DNA from: JASSUD01 sp031963415
Lineage (GTDB): Bacteria > Pseudomonadota > Gammaproteobacteria > Burkholderiales > Burkholderiaceae
DNA length: 64,000 bases
NCBI GenBank assembly: GCA_031963415.1
Contig: JASSUI010000001.1
Coordinates: forward strand, 2,232,001-2,296,000
Reading direction: 5' to 3'
In this document: one piece after another, positions 52,058 through 60,798 of the stretch
How the letters are laid out: every line of letters begins with the position of its first letter
Numbering within the stretch: the first letter of the stretch is position 1
Translations under genes and position numbers: made by a program
Notes under the pieces: generated by a model
Told to the model about the DNA's origin: nothing
Database searches by the model: none
Seen by the model: only the letters and a program-made list of their open reading frames with translations

Positions 52058-53818
52058 ATGTTGAACGCTATTTCAAACTCTACGGCGGCATCCTATCCCG
52101 CAGTGCAGCAATCTCCCAAAGCCTCATTCGTGTCGTTGCCTATCGAAGTTCGAGAAAAAGTGGAAAATCATCTGCCAAGATGGGAGCGACAAAATCTCTT
52201 TAAAGCATTAACGACGGTGACGCATCGTGGCAAACCAGTGGATTCACCTGTTTTGAAATTACACCTGCTGCAGCAAAGGATTGCAGCCAAACATCATCAG
52301 AGTTTGACAAGCTCGGACAAAAGTTTACATACCTTTGCATTGAATCAATTGAAAAAACTAGAAGAACGAGAGCAACTCGATAAAGTCGTTGAGTTTCCTG
52401 CCCTTTTTGGGCTATTGAGCCTGGTCGGTGAGCAGAAGATATATAGTTATTTAAGAGAAAAGATCGAACAAGAGCCAGCGTTAAAGGAAACGCTACTGAA
52501 TTGGGTCGAACGCTCCAAGACAGAAGACGTGCAGCCAATGGCAGCCAATGCGATGACCGTGTTAGTCCAAAGTGGGTTTCAGTTTAACGGCGCTGATTTA
52601 AGAGGAATCCGTGTCCCTGGTGCGGATCTGAGTTTTGGGGTATTTGATTCAGCGCAGTTGCAAGGAGCCGATTTAAGCCACACCCATCTTCGAGCGAGTT
52701 CGCTGCGCCAGGCAAATTTAAGCGGTGCGCGGATGGATGAGGTGCAGTTTGGCGCATGGCCAACTCTCCAAGAAGAGCACGTGATCCGTGCCTGTGCGTA
52801 CTCACCGGATGGAAAAAACTGTGCGATAGGTTTGGGGAATAACAAGATCAACGTATATGACACATCAAGCTGGACCAAAATCCTTACCTTAGAAGGACAT
52901 ACCGAGGTTCTTCGTAGCGTGGCGTATTCACCCAGCGGTGACCAGATTGCGTCGGCCAGCAGGGACAACACGGTACGATTGTGGAATGCGTACAGCGGCG
53001 ATCTTGAGCACATCTTAGTCACAAGTACCAGAACTGCTAGGAGAATCAATCATTGTTATAGTGTAGCTTATTCGCCAAACGGCGACCAACTTGTCTCAAG
53101 CAGTTATGATAAGACGGTAATGGTGTGGAATCCACGCAGCGGCGAGCTTATATACAACTTACTCGGACATACTGACGCTGTTTTGAGCGTGGCGTATTCA
53201 CCCAGGGGCAACCAGATCGCCTCCGGCAGTGAAGACAAGACAGTGCGCCTGTGGGATATGACGAGCGATAAACCCACTCTTGTGTTCACCTTGCACGGAC
53301 ATACCAACGATGTTTTGAGCGTGGCGTATTCACCCAGGGGTACTCAGATCGCCTCCAGTAGTGACGACAAGACAGTGCGTCTGTGGAATGCGACAAGCGG
53401 TGAGCTGCTCCATATTTTACAAGGACATGACGATCGGGTGACGAGCGTGGCGTATTCGCCTACTGAGAAGCAGCTTGCCTCAAGCAGTTGGGACGCCACA
53501 GTGCGTCTATGGGACACGGCAAGCGGTGAGCTTAGGCGCACCTTAACAGATAATACCCGCCGCGGCTTAAATAGCGTCGTTTATTCGCCGAGCGGGGAGC
53601 AGATCGCCTTTGGTGGCTTTGAGCAAACAGTGCGCCTGTGGGAAGTGGAAGAAAATCAAGCAGGCGATCAAGGCAAACAGGTCTCGACTCTCAAACATGA
53701 GGCGCTGGACGTGACGGACACGTTAATAGATGATGTGCAGGGGTTGAGTAAGATGAACGAGACGCTGTTGAGGCAGCGTGGTGCGCATCAAGGGGGAGGA
53801 TTATCAGCTTTAGCTTGA
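52058..53818 (+). CDS. F-box-like / pentapeptide / WD40 protein
   Basis: 586 residues. Near the N-terminus, FVSLPIEVREKVENHLPRWE then NLFKAL (about 24-49) resembles an F-box (LPxE...I...L). A helical segment (about 110-172) ending ANAMTVLVQSGFQFNGADLR matches the region before the pentapeptide stretch in both NACHT proteins of this window. Then a pentapeptide stretch (about 174-232) and seven WD40 blades (about 241-535), one propeller. The tail has DVQGLSKMNETLLRQRGA. No NACHT domain. F-box plus WD40 is the layout of eukaryotic SCF ubiquitin-ligase adaptors, so a host-directed effector is possible; the F-box call is by eye. Confidence 0.8.
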   Translation: MLNAISNSTAASYPAVQQSPKASFVSLPIEVREKVENHLPRWERQNLFKALTTVTHRGKPVDSPVLKLHLLQQRIAAKHHQSLTSSDKSLHTFALNQLKKLEEREQLDKVVEFPALFGLLSLVGEQKIYSYLREKIEQEPALKETLLNWVERSKTEDVQPMAANAMTVLVQSGFQFNGADLRGIRVPGADLSFGVFDSAQLQGADLSHTHLRASSLRQANLSGARMDEVQFGAWPTLQEEHVIRACAYSPDGKNCAIGLGNNKINVYDTSSWTKILTLEGHTEVLRSVAYSPSGDQIASASRDNTVRLWNAYSGDLEHILVTSTRTARRINHCYSVAYSPNGDQLVSSSYDKTVMVWNPRSGELIYNLLGHTDAVLSVAYSPRGNQIASGSEDKTVRLWDMTSDKPTLVFTLHGHTNDVLSVAYSPRGTQIASSSDDKTVRLWNATSGELLHILQGHDDRVTSVAYSPTEKQLASSSWDATVRLWDTASGELRRTLTDNTRRGLNSVVYSPSGEQIAFGGFEQTVRLWEVEENQAGDQGKQVSTLKHEALDVTDTLIDDVQGLSKMNETLLRQRGAHQGGGLSALA

Positions 53819-54185
53819 GAAGGCTAAGTCGCCATGATCAAAACTGTTTTTTCATACAGCGCCTAAAAAGAGGGCGCGGCTTTGCGTCTTCCTATAAACC
53901 GTTGGTGCTGGCGAATGAAGATCGTATTATGCTCGCGCATGCCGTGGATGCATCCAGTGAAATGGAGATACTGACTTTCCGGTCAAGCAATTTTTGCGTA
54001 ATTTTCGTCATAAGGTATACGAGTTTTAATCACGCCGAAAAAAAGATGAACGAGTTTGCGCATGCATGCGCCAAGAGCAGACATAGCCGATTTGCCACGG
54101 GCACGTAGGCGTAATGAGATGGTCGCCCCCCCTTCGAAAGGAATTACGATGACGGGGAATTCTTACCAAAGAGAGGGAGTCCATC

Positions 54186-54886
54186 ATGCAAAAGGCAACG
54201 TTAATCGGAATTGATCTAGGCAAGCACTCATTTAACTTGCATGGGCAAGATCAGTCAGGCAAAGAAGTGTTTCGCAAAAAGATCTCGCGCAAGCAATTGA
54301 TTACTTTCTTTGGAAACTTCCATGCCTGTACTGTGGTTATGGAAGCATGCGCTGGTGCTCATTGGATGGCTCGCAAACTGACTCAACTGGGCCATCAGGT
54401 CAAGCTGATCTCGCCGAAATTCGTTCGCCCTTTCATCAAAACCACAAAGAATTAAACCGGCAACTTGGTGACGATGATCTTGCTCAACGCTTACTCACCA
54501 TCCCCGGCGTGGGTCCCATTACCGCCAGCGTGCTAAGTTCAGAAATGGGTGATGGCAAGCAATATAGATGTGGCCGCAACTTTGCCGCATCGATTGGCCT
54601 AGTGCCTCGCCAATACAGTACAGGAGGTAAAGGCAGACTTCTCGGCATCAGTAAAAGGGGGGGCAAAAATCTCAGGCGCTTGCTTATCCAGTGCGCATGC
54701 TCCTATCTGCAGCGATGCGAGCGTTATACAGGTCGTTTAGCTGACTGGGTTCGCTCTATGCTGATTCGGCAGCATACTAATGTTGTTGCGTGTGCGCTTG
54801 CCAATAAACTGGCACGAATTGCGTGGGCATTAGCAGCACATCACACGGTATTTGAAACGAGATCAACCGCTACATCTATTTTATGA
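54186..54886 (+). pseudogene. IS110-family transposase of a second type, internally deleted
   Basis: The first part (54186-54455) gives LIGIDLGKHSFNLHGQDQSG, VMEACAGAHWMARKL and FVRPFIKTTKN-stop, the start of the DEDD domain. After a deletion and frameshift the second part (to 54886) gives LLTIPGVGPITASVLSSEMG, CGRNFAASIGLVPRQYSTGG and GISKRGGKNLRRLLIQCACS. About 130 residues between them, including the DxxDA motif, are missing. A family relative, but clearly different in sequence from the tandem IS110 element. Confidence 0.85.
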
Positions 54887-55171
54887 TGCGTGTCTTGTTT
54901 CATATTTTTTTAATTTAAGTCAACCTGTCTGGTTTTGCGGTCGCTGAAATTTGATGACGTAAACGGCATATCGGCCTAACGAATAACCTGATAGATGAAC
55001 CGGTCTCTTAAAGTCCGAAGGCGTTCTTAGGTTCGTTAGGCGCTAATCTCATCGAGGCGCAGGGACATATCCCTACTATGACGCCGAATAGATTCGAGCA
55101 AGCCAACCACAACGTCAAAAATCAGGGTTGCAAGAACGGGGGCGACCATAGATTCATATAGAGATTGTGCC
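54887..55171. other. Intergenic region with inverted repeat
   Basis: No recognisable gene. CCTAACGAA (54975-54983) and TTCGTTAGG (55032-55040) form an inverted repeat, possibly an IS end or hairpin. Confidence 0.4.
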
Positions 55172-55262
55172 GTGAAGCAATCGAAGTATACGGAAGAACA
55201 AATCGCGTTTGCGCTGAAGCAAACGGAAGTGGGGATAACGGTCGAAGAAGTTTGCAGACCGC
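55172..55262 (+). pseudogene. IS3-family OrfA N-terminal fragment
   Basis: From GTG 55172: KQSKYTEEQIAFALKQTEVG then ITVEEVCR, the typical helix-turn-helix start of an IS3-family OrfA. It breaks off into unrelated sequence. No OrfB is seen. Confidence 0.75.
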
Positions 55263-55711
55263 GACTATCAAATAACAAAAAACTGAACTTTTACCAGACG
55301 AGCAGGCGGCATTTGCTCAGCTATATCAAAAGCAAGCGGAATTTTTAGAAAAACGTCTTGCCATCAGAGCCGCTGGCCTGGGAGCATTTAAGCGATGATT
55401 GCTACCCATTGCACAGGGAAGTAACCACCAATCAGGCATTGTTGCGCGCTTCCTTTTGAGCTCAGACTACGTACTAAATGCAATAGCTTAAATATACTTT
55501 TTCAATAAAAAGGACAAAGGATTTTTGCCAAGCGGGCAGACCGTTTGACCCATAGAAAATAGCCATCAAAGCAATACAATTAATCCAGTGTTCTTTCACA
55601 TTGATGGGTAACCTTGCCTGACCATAGTAGACACAAGATTCGAAGCTATCGCCACGACCTTCACCGTACTTAAAACAGCATAGAGAACCCAGTGAAAGGT
55701 CCGAGCATTAT
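55263..55711. other. Intergenic region without recognised genes
   Basis: A short plus-strand stretch near 55290-55395 reads DEQAAFAQLYQKQAEFLEKR then LAIRAAGLGAFKR-stop, perhaps the end of a lost gene that I cannot name. Nothing else is recognisable. Confidence 0.4.
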
Positions 55712-56662
55712 CTACGGGGTCGCATGCGCCCCAACGGCAGCCGAGAGAGGGATCGATTCACTGGGTAAACTTTGCTCAAAGAACTGCCGATAGGGCTGGT
55801 TCATCTTGCAAAGACTGTAGGCCACGCGTGCCATTTTAGCAGCGACAGCGGTCAACGCCTTACGTCGCACATCTGCATCGCCTGGGGCAGATTGAATATA
55901 TCGTTCATATTTACTGCGAAAGGAATTCTCGCGCATCCGTACTGCGCCCACGCCCGCCAGCCAGAATACGAGCCGCAATCTAGCATTACCTCGTTTGGAG
56001 AGTCGCTCTTTGCCACGATAACTGCCGGATTGCTGTTTAGCCAGATCGAAGCCGCAATATTTTAAGAATTGCCGATGATGACCGAACCGGCGGACATCGC
56101 CTGCTTCGGCGAGGATGGTTAAGGCGATGATGGGGCCGACGCCGGGTAGCGTTTGTAAATGGCCGAATTCAGGCCGTCCATCGAGCACTTGGGTCGCACG
56201 GGCTTCAAGCTCACTACGTAGCTGATTCAGTTGTTGATAACGGGTTAGGGTCACGCGAAACATGTCAACTGCAAGGCAGTCCAACGCGTGGGGCAGTGCC
56301 GTTGTCGCCCCGGCCATTTCCCCTATTTCCTCCAGTTTGGCTTGTTTATTAACTTTGCGTCCAACGGTATCCCAGGCTGCTAGCACGAAAGCTTTTTTTG
56401 AGAGCGCTCTGACGTGGCCGGGGGTGGGAAATTGGAGCAAAAAACGGATAAACCATTCATTGCGCGTCGTCGCCCAATATCGGTGCATCTCGGGGAAATA
56501 TAAAGGCAATCCGTGATTAATCAATGAATGTTGAGCCTTGGTCCGTGCTTTGGACACTTGATAATAAGTTTTGGCCAACTCTTGCAGATCATGTGTGCCG
56601 GCGACCATGGGGTCTACGTATCGTTGAAAGGCCTCTCGTCGAAGCATTTCGAGTATCACCAT
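55712..56662 (-). pseudogene. IS110-family transposase of a third type, N-terminally truncated
   Basis: A 316-codon open frame with LQTLPGVGPIIALTILAEAG, FLKYCGFDLAKQQSGSYRGK and RLSKRGNARLRLVFWLAGVG, the C-terminal IS110-family (transposase-20) domain. The N-terminal DEDD domain (about 90 residues, with the GID and DxxDA motifs) is absent, so the protein cannot be catalytic. The start of the frame abuts the mazEF remnant. Confidence 0.82.
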
Positions 56663-56699
56663 TTAATACTAGAGATTAGTAAGCTGGTTATTATCGCCT

Positions 56700-56850
56700 G
56701 TCCGTTAAAGTGGTTGGAGTGAATCTTTAAAGTTGGCTTTGTTTGCCAAATTTACTTTGTACGGAGAGGATCTCCGAGCCCTCTATCACTCTGTCCAACC
56801 GTTTACATCTGCCAAAGCTTCACCCATAAAACGCAATTTTTTAAATAAAT
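56700..56850 (-). pseudogene. Second, decayed mazEF remnant
   Basis: The minus strand reads LRFMGEALADVNGWTE-stop, matching the antitoxin C-terminus at 48518-48742 (LHFMDEVLADIDGWTE). It is followed by a degraded toxin start with FGK and a frameshifted HFN region (nucleotides GTTAAAGTGGTTGGA match GTTAAAGTGGTCGGA of the other copy). Only about 150 bp survive. Confidence 0.75.
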
Positions 56851-57019
56851 CGAAATTTTAAGTTAGGGGCAGCCTAGCGGGATCCCCTTGTGAGTAAGCG
56901 GCTGTACTTGATTAATATTCGATAAAGGCAATTGAGTAGAAGGAATTTTGATTAGGTTATTAAAGATTGCTAGATGTTGTTGAGGCAGTTTTCGACAATA
57001 TTTGATCTGGTCGTGGAAA

Positions 57020-57133
57020 GTGATAGCAGAATTTAATTAGTAAAAATTTGGCGAACGTTCTAAAGATCGATGTAAAGAGTTTAAAGAGTTAGATAAAGCA
57101 GATCATCCACTGTTTATCTAAAAAAAATTTTGA
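57020..57133. repeat. Dispersed repeat block, copy 2
   Basis: Similar to 21350-21452, with a small internal duplication of AAAGAGTT. It lies 150 bp from att-like site 3. No coding potential recognised. Confidence 0.65.
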
Positions 57134-57279
57134 TTGTAGGATAGGCTAATGCCGATTTGCCGTCCTTTAGCACGCCAAAAATGCTGGCAAAATGCTGGCA
57201 TTCTGGAGCCAAAACAGCCCTAAATCACCCCAAAATAGGGAAAATCGATTTTCGTAATCTATTGATTTTAAAGGATTAT

Positions 57280-57308
57280 TGGTGGAGCCGGCGGGAATTG
57301 AACCCGCC
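57280..57308 (-). repeat. att-like site 3: 3' end of a tmRNA or tRNA gene
   Basis: Minus-strand reading GGCGGGTTCAATTCCCGCC then GGCTCCACCA. The left arm from about 57203 (GGAGCCAAAACAGCCC...) matches the arm of site 1. The GCTGGCAAAATGCTGGCA motif lies left of this site (57183-57200), whereas at sites 1 and 2 it lies on the right. A reading frame through it (57157-57342) is spurious. Confidence 0.68.
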
Positions 57309-57419
57309 ACATAGGGGAACAAGGGGACTTCTAGGGGTTTAATATCTTGATTTTACGAGGCTCCATACCCTTACAGTTCCCTGGCTTCCCCTCATTTGTC
57401 CCAAGATTTGTCCCAAACT

Positions 57420-57641
57420 ATGCGAGCATACAAAGAAAATCGAGAGGTATTTATCGGAAGAATTTTGAATGCACCCAAAGCTGTTGACGAAACATCAGAT
57501 ACTCAAAAAAATGACTCTGCAAAACTAAAAGATCGGTTGTATGAAATTATGGATATGCTCTTTCAGCCTGAAAAGGAGAGTCCATTTGAAACCATCGCAT
57601 TCTTGCGAAGGCAATATGAATTTTCTAGAGGCAAGCAGTGA
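57420..57641 (+). CDS. Small hypothetical protein
   Basis: From ATG 57420, 73 residues: MRAYKENREVFIGRIL, a helical and charged protein ending FLRRQYEFSRGKQ. I do not recognise it. It could equally be the C-terminal piece of a larger gene cut at att-like site 3, since the frame is open upstream to 57396. There is no clear Shine-Dalgarno. Confidence 0.35.
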   Translation: MRAYKENREVFIGRILNAPKAVDETSDTQKNDSAKLKDRLYEIMDMLFQPEKESPFETIAFLRRQYEFSRGKQ

Positions 57642-58058
57642 TCTTCTTTTTCCTCGCATTTTTTGTGCTTAATAAACAATATCTGCTTCATCAGACTCTA
57701 TTGATTTGAGGAGCAAAAAAAATCTTAACTTTCGGTTTTATTTAGTCCGCAACTGCTGATAAAAACTCCGCCACCCTAGCGCCTGTTCTCGCCACTGTCA
57801 GCAGACATTGGCGTTAAAGGCGTTGACCTCTTTAAGTTCAGTAACTTAAATAGGCATCTCTCTAAGAATCATAGAAAACCAATTCACAGAAGTTGACGCC
57901 AGTAAAGTATTCTCTTGATTTCTTAAGCCTTTTTATTACCTTGCCTTATCGCTAGATATCCCTGAAGGCAGAGGCTATGCTATAAAAAAGCTCTTCTTTA
58001 TTCCGGAATTCGCAGAAGTGTACCTAGCAGATCATTAATAGAACTTAAGCAAATTATT
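57642..58058. other. Intergenic region containing a spanin remnant
   Basis: Apart from the Rz-like remnant at 57748-57871, no gene is seen. The leader of the coiled-coil gene is AT-rich with a poor Shine-Dalgarno (TTAAGCAAATTATT). Confidence 0.5.
57748..57871 (-). pseudogene. Remnant of a phage spanin (Rz) gene
   Basis: Closely matches by eye the 3' end of the intact Rz gene at 59566-60099 (for example CGCCACCCTA and CAGACATTGGC), followed after an internal deletion by the segment around TAAATAGGCA that lies further upstream in the intact copy. The two spanin copies flank the coiled-coil gene at 58059-59402. Confidence 0.75.
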
Positions 58059-59402
58059 ATGATCTCTATAACAAGTAACACTCGCGCCAGAAGTACTCAA
58101 GGCTCTTCTAGTGATCATCATTTTCGCCAGCAGACTGAAGAGCTAGCTCCTCCCCTTAGACAAGCGGCGCAAGAACATCACCCTCTTAGTTTAGACGAAC
58201 CACCTAGAGCGCTTGAAACGGAAGGTGTGAGTTCTGCACAGAATGAAGGCTCTACTTCGTTAAATACTGCGCAAATTATAGATAACAGCAATAGAATTAG
58301 TTTGCAAGAAGAGCTGCAAGAAGAGTTATCTTCTTCAATACTTAAGTTTCTATTTATTAAAATTCGGCTTAATAATTCTTCTAGCTTGAAGAAAAAAGTT
58401 CTTACTAAAAAGAAAAAACAAAATCTAACAAAATTTCAGCACATCCAAGAAAAATTCGGTGAAGCGTGGAGCAAACTCTACGATTTGAGTAGCGAAAATC
58501 AAAGAGTAGAGTCCGATCTGAAAGGAAGGGTATATTCTAAAAAAGAAGAATTTAAAAAATTAGAGCTGCAATCAAAAACAGAATCCTCTAAAGATCTGAA
58601 GGGAAAAGGAAAAGAGAAGATATCTGTTGAAGAAGAATTGGAAGAGTTAGAGCAGAAAGTAGATTCTGCAATAGAATTAGAAAAAGAATCAAAAAAAGAA
58701 TTAGAAGAGTTTAAGCAGCAACTCATAGGTCTAAAAAATGCTCGTAGAAATGTAATAAAATTTCTAAAAGTTATTGAAGCCGATCTTAAAGGAGTAGACC
58801 TCTACTATTATAGCTGGCTTAAATGGATATCAGCGCTTACACCTCCGATTATTAATCTTCCATTGACTGCCGCTAATATTGCACTAAGAACCCCATTTAT
58901 CGGTTGGTGTATTGCATTGGGAACAAATTTAATAACATGGGGGATTAATGACATATTTAATCCTATTCTCCGCAGTCTGAACCAGTATCGAACTGAGGAT
59001 TTAACCTTCCTGAAGGAAGAAGTATTTACAGCAGCGCTTTTAAGTGCCTTAGAAGACAGGATTAGTGATTTTGAGGAAGGGATTGTTGATTTTGAGAAAG
59101 AAATCAGCGATTTTGATCAAGGGATTAAAGACATGAGTAATCTACTTATAGTTAAAACACAGCGAGAGTTAATACGATCACAACAAGCTTTAATTAACGC
59201 GCAGCAAGCGTCAGCTGAGACACAACAAGCTTTACTTAAAGCGTCAGCTAAGACACAACAAGATTTACGTGAAGCGCAAAAAGGATTGGCCGAAAAAGAA
59301 GCAAAACATGAAAAAGGGACTAGCGAGCTTAAAGTTCAATTGACTTTGATGGAGGCTAAAATGGATGATAAGTTTAACCAAATATTAGAGAAGTTAGGAT
59401 AA
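58059..59402 (+). CDS. Coiled-coil protein with central hydrophobic hairpin, putative effector
   Basis: 447 residues. The N-terminal 90 are polar and disorder-like. Long coiled coils follow at about 120-240 (Lys/Glu-rich, with EEELEELEQKVDSAIELEKE). Then two hydrophobic segments at about 257-305 (WLKWISALTPPIINLPLTAA, PFIGWCIALGTNLITWGIND) and a second coiled coil at about 325-447 with QQALINAQQASAETQQALLK-type repeats. The plan resembles secreted translocator or membrane-inserting effector proteins, but I recognise no family. AT-rich and opposite in strand to the adjoining phage genes, so it looks like a cargo gene of the prophage end. Confidence 0.7.
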   Translation: MISITSNTRARSTQGSSSDHHFRQQTEELAPPLRQAAQEHHPLSLDEPPRALETEGVSSAQNEGSTSLNTAQIIDNSNRISLQEELQEELSSSILKFLFIKIRLNNSSSLKKKVLTKKKKQNLTKFQHIQEKFGEAWSKLYDLSSENQRVESDLKGRVYSKKEEFKKLELQSKTESSKDLKGKGKEKISVEEELEELEQKVDSAIELEKESKKELEEFKQQLIGLKNARRNVIKFLKVIEADLKGVDLYYYSWLKWISALTPPIINLPLTAANIALRTPFIGWCIALGTNLITWGINDIFNPILRSLNQYRTEDLTFLKEEVFTAALLSALEDRISDFEEGIVDFEKEISDFDQGIKDMSNLLIVKTQRELIRSQQALINAQQASAETQQALLKASAKTQQDLREAQKGLAEKEAKHEKGTSELKVQLTLMEAKMDDKFNQILEKLG

Positions 59403-59565
59403 GGCATGTCTGGTGTTTCATACTTGTCGTTGGCTGTGGCATAAAGCAAAATTTGCCATGTTTTTAAGAAAGTTACATTTTTATTTTACTTTTGTCTTTT
59501 TTAAAGGGCAGTCTGCATTGCTTCCTTCAAGGCAAGCGTATTAGAAAGCTACTTTTCTTTATTCA

Positions 59566-60099
59566 TTAATAGTTAGCCTTTCTTAACTGCCAATAAAAGC
59601 TGCGCCACCCTACCGCCTGCTCTCGCCATTGCCGACAGACATTGGCATTAAAGACGCTGGCTGCTCCAAGTTCAGTAAGCGAAAGGCTGGCGGGTTCTCG
59701 GTCAGACTCAACGGCGGCTCCGGCAAACTTGCCCGTAAAGGCGGCGTTGTACAAGCGCACGAAGCCAACGTTAACGCCAAAACGGGCAGCATCTTGTTCA
59801 GTGACATAAATAGGCACCTCCTTAATCATCGTTTCGCCTTTTTCTTTGATGACTTTGATACGGTCCCGATACTGCACTTCTACCTTCGTTACAACCTTGG
59901 CTTGGGCTTCAGTTACCTTTGCCTGCGCGACAGCTACCTGGGCTTTATAGGTGAGAAGCGCTGCTTCAGCGTGAGCCAGTTTGCTGCCATAACGCATCGT
60001 TTGGAATTGCCAAACCGCGCTACCGATCATTGCTCCACTTAGGCATGCCATTAAAGTCAATCTTGAGCTGCCCATCAAACGAATCAGCCCGCCAATCAT
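59566..60099 (-). CDS. Phage inner-membrane spanin (Rz-like)
   Basis: I choose ATG 60099 (MIGGLIRLMGSSRLTLMACL), which overlaps the endolysin stop (ATGA); 177 residues. An N-terminal membrane segment (about 12-31) is followed by a coiled-coil region (HAEAALLTYKAQVAVAQAKV, then AQAKVVTKVEVQYRDRIK) and a C-terminal globular part. Rz spans the periplasm and acts with Rz1 in the last lysis step. The Rz1 gene is nested in another frame within it. Confidence 0.85.
   Translation of the reverse strand: MIGGLIRLMGSSRLTLMACLSGAMIGSAVWQFQTMRYGSKLAHAEAALLTYKAQVAVAQAKVTEAQAKVVTKVEVQYRDRIKVIKEKGETMIKEVPIYVTEQDAARFGVNVGFVRLYNAAFTGKFAGAAVESDREPASLSLTELGAASVFNANVCRQWREQAVGWRSFYWQLRKANY
59610..59807 (-). CDS. 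Phage outer-membrane spanin lipoprotein (Rz1-like), nested in Rz
   Basis: A 65-residue protein in a different frame inside Rz. MLPVLALTLASCACTTPPL contains the lipobox LASC, so the mature protein begins at Cys17, and is proline-rich (LPEPPL, NPPAF). This is the classic embedded Rz/Rz1 arrangement. ATG 59807 or 59792 may start translation. Confidence 0.82.
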   Translation of the reverse strand: MSLNKMLPVLALTLASCACTTPPLRASLPEPPLSLTENPPAFRLLNLEQPASLMPMSVGNGESRR

Positions 60100-60521
60100 G
60101 CCTGTCCTATCCTCATCATCTGCGCTAAACGTACTGCACGTTGCTTCACCTGATTCGCCCATTGAGAAACCAGCATCTCCGTTGCCGCTGCGTCATACCG
60201 ACCGCTTTGTACAAATGGGAGAGTGCGCTTAAAACCCAGTAAGTTTGTCACCCCCAAATTAAAGCCCATATTCATCAGGACACGCTGGCGCACCGAATCT
60301 AATTCACGCCACCAAGGAAGCTGCTGATCAAGTTCTCGCGCTACGCGATAAATATCGTTCATCAGCAGATAATCGTTTTCATCGAGACTAATCCCTACAT
60401 CCTCTAGATTTCGTCCCGTGCCAATCGTTAGCTTACCCACTGAGTCCAGATAAGGCTTCAGCAACACGTTTTCATCCCGCTTAAGTTCCGCAACAAGCAA
60501 TTTAATTTGCTGATCATTCAT
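60096..60521 (-). CDS. Phage endolysin, GH24 lysozyme (T4-type)
   Basis: 141 residues with the catalytic triad at exact T4-lysozyme spacing: Glu17 (KRDENVLL), Asp26 (PYLDSVG) and Thr32 (LTIGTG). It cleaves peptidoglycan glycan strands. There is no signal or SAR segment at the N-terminus, so it needs a holin for export. Start overlaps the upstream holin-like gene by 8 bp, and stop overlaps Rz by 4 bp. Confidence 0.92.
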   Translation of the reverse strand: MNDQQIKLLVAELKRDENVLLKPYLDSVGKLTIGTGRNLEDVGISLDENDYLLMNDIYRVARELDQQLPWWRELDSVRQRVLMNMGFNLGVTNLLGFKRTLPFVQSGRYDAAATEMLVSQWANQVKQRAVRLAQMMRIGQA

Positions 60522-60798
60522 GGCACTTTCCTGAATGAACTAAACGAGCAAGATCGCCTCGCCCCCGCCATATCACAAAAAATAAAGCGAATTTAAGTAC
60601 CACTTCAGATAAATCAATCGGCCCGATATATTGTCCCGTTACGGTGCGAATCACGGTCACACCGCAAGCAACAATGAACCCATAAGAGAAAAGCGCCATG
60701 CGCCAGTCATAAGGCTTTGTACCACGCTGATAAGTGAGTAAGCGCAACGTGATACCCAAAGCCGCAAGCATATTGAGCATCAAGAGCCAATCATTCAT
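60514..60798 (-). CDS. Phage holin-like membrane protein
   Basis: From ATG 60798 (MNDWLLMLNMLAALGITLRL), 94 residues with three hydrophobic segments (about 3-20, 34-54, 66-80), the size and topology of class I holins. The start overlaps the stop of the other holin-like gene by 4 bp. Which of the two acts as holin and which as antiholin is not decidable here. Confidence 0.7.
   Translation of the reverse strand: MNDWLLMLNMLAALGITLRLLTYQRGTKPYDWRMALFSYGFIVACGVTVIRTVTGQYIGPIDLSEVVLKFALFFVIWRGRGDLARLVHSGKCHE

Noticed and set aside
53815..54108. 97-codon frame overlapping the stop of the F-box-like/WD40 gene
   Set aside because: No family resemblance, unusual composition and no Shine-Dalgarno; it may be decayed mobile DNA.
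57157..57342. Plus-strand frame with WWSRRELNPP
   Set aside because: This phrase is a well-known artefact of translating tRNA/tmRNA 3' ends and carries no protein signal.
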